Source: Pseudomonas sp. GM50
Lineage (GTDB): Bacteria > Pseudomonadota > Gammaproteobacteria > Pseudomonadales > Pseudomonadaceae
Direction of reading: 5' to 3'
Assembly (NCBI RefSeq): GCF_000282375.1
Contig: NZ_AKJK01000102.1
Location: 32,465 to 96,464 of the forward strand
Length of the DNA stretch: 64,000 bases
Within the stretch, counting starts at the first letter, position 1. The number at the start of each line of letters is the position of its first letter. The position numbers were made by a program, and so were the translations under genes. Shown here piece by piece: positions 61,168 through 64,000 of this stretch. The notes under the pieces are model-generated. The model did not search any database. It saw only the letters and a program-made list of their open reading frames with translations, and had not been told where the DNA came from.

Positions 61168-62559
61168 TCAAGTCAGACTCGGCAATCCCAATGTCTTGCA
61201 GCACTCATCAACCGACCGCCGCTGCGTCTCGGCATACAGCCCCAGCTCGTCAATCGTCGACCTTCCCAAGGCCTTTTCGAACGCCTGCTGGTTCGAATGC
61301 ACGCCATAGTGGGTTTGCGCCGCATCCCCCAGGTTCGACTGAAAAATCCCCGCCGCACTGACCGGCAAGAAGTCTTCGTACACCAGCGGTTCAACCCGCA
61401 CATAACCGTCGCGAAGCAAATCCGCCAGCGACACGCCTTTCAGTTCATCCGCGGCCAAGCCTTTTTCTGTCACGAAGTAGCGAAAGTACGCCAGTTCCTG
61501 TTGGCGCATGTCCTCGACGGTGTCAGGAAATTCGCCAAAGTGCTGCGTCATCAGCGCGTTGTAGCGTGCGGCGTTGGCTTCGTTGGGGAAGTCCTTCAGT
61601 TCATCCCGGGCGGCGTTGAGCAAGCGGTCGTAAAGCGCCCGGCCTTTGGGGGTGAGCGCCGCGCCGCGTTGCTCGATTTCACCGAAACGGGCGCTGTGGC
61701 TGCCACGGGTTTCGGCCTGATCGGTAAAAGCAATCGGCTCGTCCAGCGCCTTGAAGCTGGTTTGACGCAGCAGGATCGGGCATTGGCGGCGGGGCGGGCC
61801 TTCGATCACCGCTTTGGGGGTGATGCCATGGGTGGGCATTTGCGCCTGCACGATGTCGATGTCCAGGGTGCGTGGCGTCAGGTGGTTGATGTGCGGGCCT
61901 TTGAAGGCCACCACGTCGGCGATCAATCGATGCTGGGCGCTGAGTTGCTGGTACTGCTCGGCGGTGACGGTGGCGCTGTGGTGCCAGCGGAAGGTCTCCA
62001 GGGCTTGTGCGACGAAGTCCTGCGCCTCGTATTCGGTCAGGCCGCCCTGGGTTTCAGCGCGTTCAATGAGGGCCAATGCCGTCGGGGTGAAGATCGAGCG
62101 CGTGTCCAGCACCGACTGGGCAAAGGCCCGCAGTTCGGCGTCTTCGATCAGCTCCAGGCGCAGCAGCGAGGTGAACACCCGGAACGGGCTGACCTGCAAC
62201 GCCGCCTCATGCACGGCACGGAATGCGGTGGAATGCACCGGCACGCCGGCCGGGGTCAGGTCGTAATAGCCCACCGGTTGCATGCCCATCACCGCAAACA
62301 GGCGGGCGAGGGTCGCCAGTTCCGTGGCGGTGCCGACGCGGATCGCACCGTGGCGTTCCAGGTCCAGCCGCTGGATTTCGCCCGTGCTTTGCAACTGTCG
62401 GGCGATCTGCGGGTCGCTGTCCAGCACGTGGCGGTTGGTCTGTTCCACCAGTTCCATCAGCGCACCGTACAGCGGCACTTCTTCGCGGTACATGTCGGAC
62501 ATCGCTTTGGAGAAGCGTTGGCGGATCAGGTCAGGGCTGACGAAGTTCGGATGGCTCAT
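61168..62559 (-). CDS. hglS: 2-oxoadipate dioxygenase/decarboxylase (HglS-like, DUF1338)
   Basis: A 463-residue protein of the DUF1338/YdcJ family. Pseudomonas members convert 2-oxoadipate to D-2-hydroxyglutarate in lysine breakdown, using Fe(II) in a VOC-type fold. It begins MSHPNFVSPDLIRQRFSKAM and has the conserved LERHGAIRVGTATELATLAR, YYDLTPAGVPVHSTAFR, and FKGPHINHLTPRTLDID. The length is usual. The stop is followed by a REP pair. Assignment is by family; the lysine-pathway role was established for P. putida HglS. Confidence 0.85.
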   Translation of the reverse strand: MSHPNFVSPDLIRQRFSKAMSDMYREEVPLYGALMELVEQTNRHVLDSDPQIARQLQSTGEIQRLDLERHGAIRVGTATELATLARLFAVMGMQPVGYYDLTPAGVPVHSTAFRAVHEAALQVSPFRVFTSLLRLELIEDAELRAFAQSVLDTRSIFTPTALALIERAETQGGLTEYEAQDFVAQALETFRWHHSATVTAEQYQQLSAQHRLIADVVAFKGPHINHLTPRTLDIDIVQAQMPTHGITPKAVIEGPPRRQCPILLRQTSFKALDEPIAFTDQAETRGSHSARFGEIEQRGAALTPKGRALYDRLLNAARDELKDFPNEANAARYNALMTQHFGEFPDTVEDMRQQELAYFRYFVTEKGLAADELKGVSLADLLRDGYVRVEPLVYEDFLPVSAAGIFQSNLGDAAQTHYGVHSNQQAFEKALGRSTIDELGLYAETQRRSVDECCKTLGLPSLT

Positions 62560-62688
62560 GAAAAGTTTCCTGGCGCAGTGACGTAACGGATGCCGGAAAA
62601 GATCGCAGCCTTCGGCGGCGCCGACAAACGAAGTTTCTGACGAACTTCATTCTGCCAAGGACTGTTCTTGCAACACCGCCCCGTTCGT

Positions 62689-63906
62689 TTAACGCAGCAC
62701 TTGGTCGACCAATTCGATCCAGTGCCTGGCTGGCGTTCGTCCGGCGCTGTTGAGGTGGCTCTGACAGCCGATGTTGGCGGTGGCGATGACCTCGGGGTGG
62801 CCGCTTTCCAGAGCGTTGAGTTTATTGTCACGCAGTTGCCGGGCCAGTTCCGGTTGGGTGATCGAGTAGGTGCCGGCCGAGCCGCAACACAAATGACTGT
62901 CGGGCACCGCCGTGAGATTGAAGCCCAACCGCGTCAGCACGGCTTCTACCGCGCCGCCGAGTTTCTGTGCGTGCTGCAAAGTGCAGGGGCAGTGGAAGGC
63001 GATCCGCTGGTCAGTGGCGGTGCAGACCCGTTCCAAAGGTTCATCGGCCAGCACTTGCACCAGGTCCAGGGCCAATTCGCTGACCCGCTGGGCTTTGGCC
63101 GCATAGGCCGGATCGCGCTCCAGCAGATGCCCGTAATCCTTGATGAACGCGCCGCAACCGCTGGCGGTTTGCACGATGGCTTCGGCGCCGTTTTCCAGGT
63201 GCGGCCACCAGGCGTCGATGTTGCGTCGGGCGCGGTCCAGGCCCATGGCTTGGGCGTCGAGGTGATAGTCCAGCGCGCCGCAACAGCCGGCGTCTGGCGC
63301 CGGGATCACGCTGATCCCCAGCCGATCCAGCACCCGCGCCGTCGCGGCATTGGTGTTCGGCGACAGACCGGGCTGCACGCAGCCTTCGAGCATCAGCACC
63401 CGGCGAGCATGCCGAGGGGCAGGGCGCTCGCCGGTTGCGGGGAGGTCGTGGGGCAGCTTCGCCTCGATGCCCCGTGGCAGCAATGGCCGGAATGTTGCGC
63501 CGATTTGCAGCAAAGTCCTGAACAGATTCGGGTTCGGCGCCAGTGCCCGCAACCCTTGGCGCAACAGCCGCTGACTGGCCGGGCGCGGCACCGCTTGATC
63601 GATCACGGCGCGGCCAATGTCCAGCAAGTTGTGATAATCCACCCCGGACGGGCAGGTGGTTTCGCAGTTGCGGCAGGTCAGGCAGCGATCCAGGTGCAAT
63701 TGGGCTTTGGCCGTGGCGGGGGCGCCTTCGAGCACTTGCTTGATCAGGTAGATGCGCCCACGCGGCCCGTCCAGTTCATCGCCCAGCAGTTGATAGGTCG
63801 GGCACGTGGCGTTGCAGAACCCGCAATGCACGCAGGTGCGCAGAATCTTGTCCGCTTCTTCGGCGCGGGGCAGTAGTTTGGACTGTTCGCTGAGATTGGT
63901 TTGCAT
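62689..63906 (-). CDS. glcF: glycolate oxidase iron-sulfur subunit
   Basis: A 405-residue subunit carrying two [4Fe-4S] motifs, CVHCGFCNATCPTY near residue 27 and CLTCRNCETTCPSGVDY near 76. Two CCG heterodisulfide-type motifs follow (AGCCGALDYH and CCGSAGTYS). With GlcD and GlcE it oxidises glycolate to glyoxylate at the membrane. It is encoded on the minus strand, so glcE and glcD should lie to the right, outside the window. 129 bases separate it from hglS, so they may be separate units. Confidence 0.95.
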   Translation of the reverse strand: MQTNLSEQSKLLPRAEEADKILRTCVHCGFCNATCPTYQLLGDELDGPRGRIYLIKQVLEGAPATAKAQLHLDRCLTCRNCETTCPSGVDYHNLLDIGRAVIDQAVPRPASQRLLRQGLRALAPNPNLFRTLLQIGATFRPLLPRGIEAKLPHDLPATGERPAPRHARRVLMLEGCVQPGLSPNTNAATARVLDRLGISVIPAPDAGCCGALDYHLDAQAMGLDRARRNIDAWWPHLENGAEAIVQTASGCGAFIKDYGHLLERDPAYAAKAQRVSELALDLVQVLADEPLERVCTATDQRIAFHCPCTLQHAQKLGGAVEAVLTRLGFNLTAVPDSHLCCGSAGTYSITQPELARQLRDNKLNALESGHPEVIATANIGCQSHLNSAGRTPARHWIELVDQVLR

Positions 63907-63984
63907 AGGGGGCGCTCTCCATTAGTTTCCCCGCCGCGCCGGGTCTGCTGTTGTGCAGGGCAAGGCGCGAGAAGCGTGGTTTGG

Positions 63985-64000
63985 TCATTCCAAATAAGCT
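63985..64000 (-). CDS. possible last codons of glcE (cut by window end)
   Basis: On the minus strand the frame AYLE ends with TGA at 63985-63987, 78 bases before the glcF start. GlcE is the expected neighbour and ends in a short hydrophobic tail, but four residues are far too few to identify it. Confidence 0.2.

Noticed and set aside
61156..62586. A 476-codon + strand frame opposite hglS
   Set aside because: Antisense shadow with Gln/His/Arg-rich composition; hglS has clear family motifs.

Overview
The window reads as a chromosomal segment of a fluorescent-group Pseudomonas. The grounds are high-GC coding sequence, Pseudomonas-type REP palindromes (core GTGGGAGCGGGCTTGCTC) between genes, and gene families typical of that genus. 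No tRNA, rRNA, CRISPR array or intact transposase was seen.

Layout. (1) 1-2182: end of a dTDP-rhamnose operon: rfbB (truncated by the window edge), rfbA, rfbC and an internally deleted rfbD remnant. (2) 2183-11000: a gfc/yjb-type exopolysaccharide operon on the + strand (glycine-rich secreted protein, Wza-like export lipoprotein, GfcB, GfcC and GfcD-like proteins, VanZ-like protein). It faces two minus-strand genes for a Tat-exported beta-helix protein and a WcaJ-like initiating sugar transferase. (3) 11492-13694: a compact minus-strand triad of winged-helix protein, degenerate EAL protein and second winged-helix protein, probably the regulators of the neighbouring polysaccharide genes. (4) 14291-17815: a VOC protein, an ABC exporter and a methyltransferase, with REP palindromes. 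(5) 18010-36123: a long minus-strand Wzy-dependent exopolysaccharide operon. It starts with UDP-glucose dehydrogenase and a UDP-glucuronate 4-epimerase-like enzyme, continues with initiating transferase, CpsD-like, Wza and Wzz proteins, glycosyltransferases, Wzy, deacetylase, flippase and glycoside hydrolase, and ends in three tailoring-type enzymes. An ops/JUMPstart-like element lies in its leader. (6) 36514-42600: a phosphoethanolamine transferase/sulfatase-fold membrane protein and an AttEFGH-like ABC transporter with its lipocalin-like lipoprotein. (7) 43179-45936: a hybrid sensor kinase and two small Pseudomonas proteins of unknown function. (8) 46154-59929: a type VI secretion effector island on the minus strand: hcp, vgrG, an M15-type peptidase effector with periplasmic immunity protein, a DUF4123 adaptor, a 1557-residue Rhs toxin with a zinc-ribbon immunity protein, then a bank of orphan immunity-like genes separated by inverted repeats. 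Its far end holds the scar of a second, lost Rhs locus. (9) 60331-63906: a DJ-1/PfpI protein, a HglS-like 2-oxoadipate dioxygenase and glcF.

How it fits together. The left half is devoted to surface polysaccharide: precursor supply (dTDP-rhamnose, UDP-glucuronate and probably UDP-galacturonate), initiation, assembly, export and trimming. The right half is contact-dependent competition. The least familiar items are the degenerate regulator triad, the triple TGCGCAA-N4-TTGCGCA operator between hcp and the PfpI gene, the fossil Rhs locus with surviving immunity genes, the repeat-punctuated immunity bank and the unassigned Rhs toxin tip. Coordinates of internal starts were worked out by hand from codon positions; family names rest on motif recognition, not on searches.
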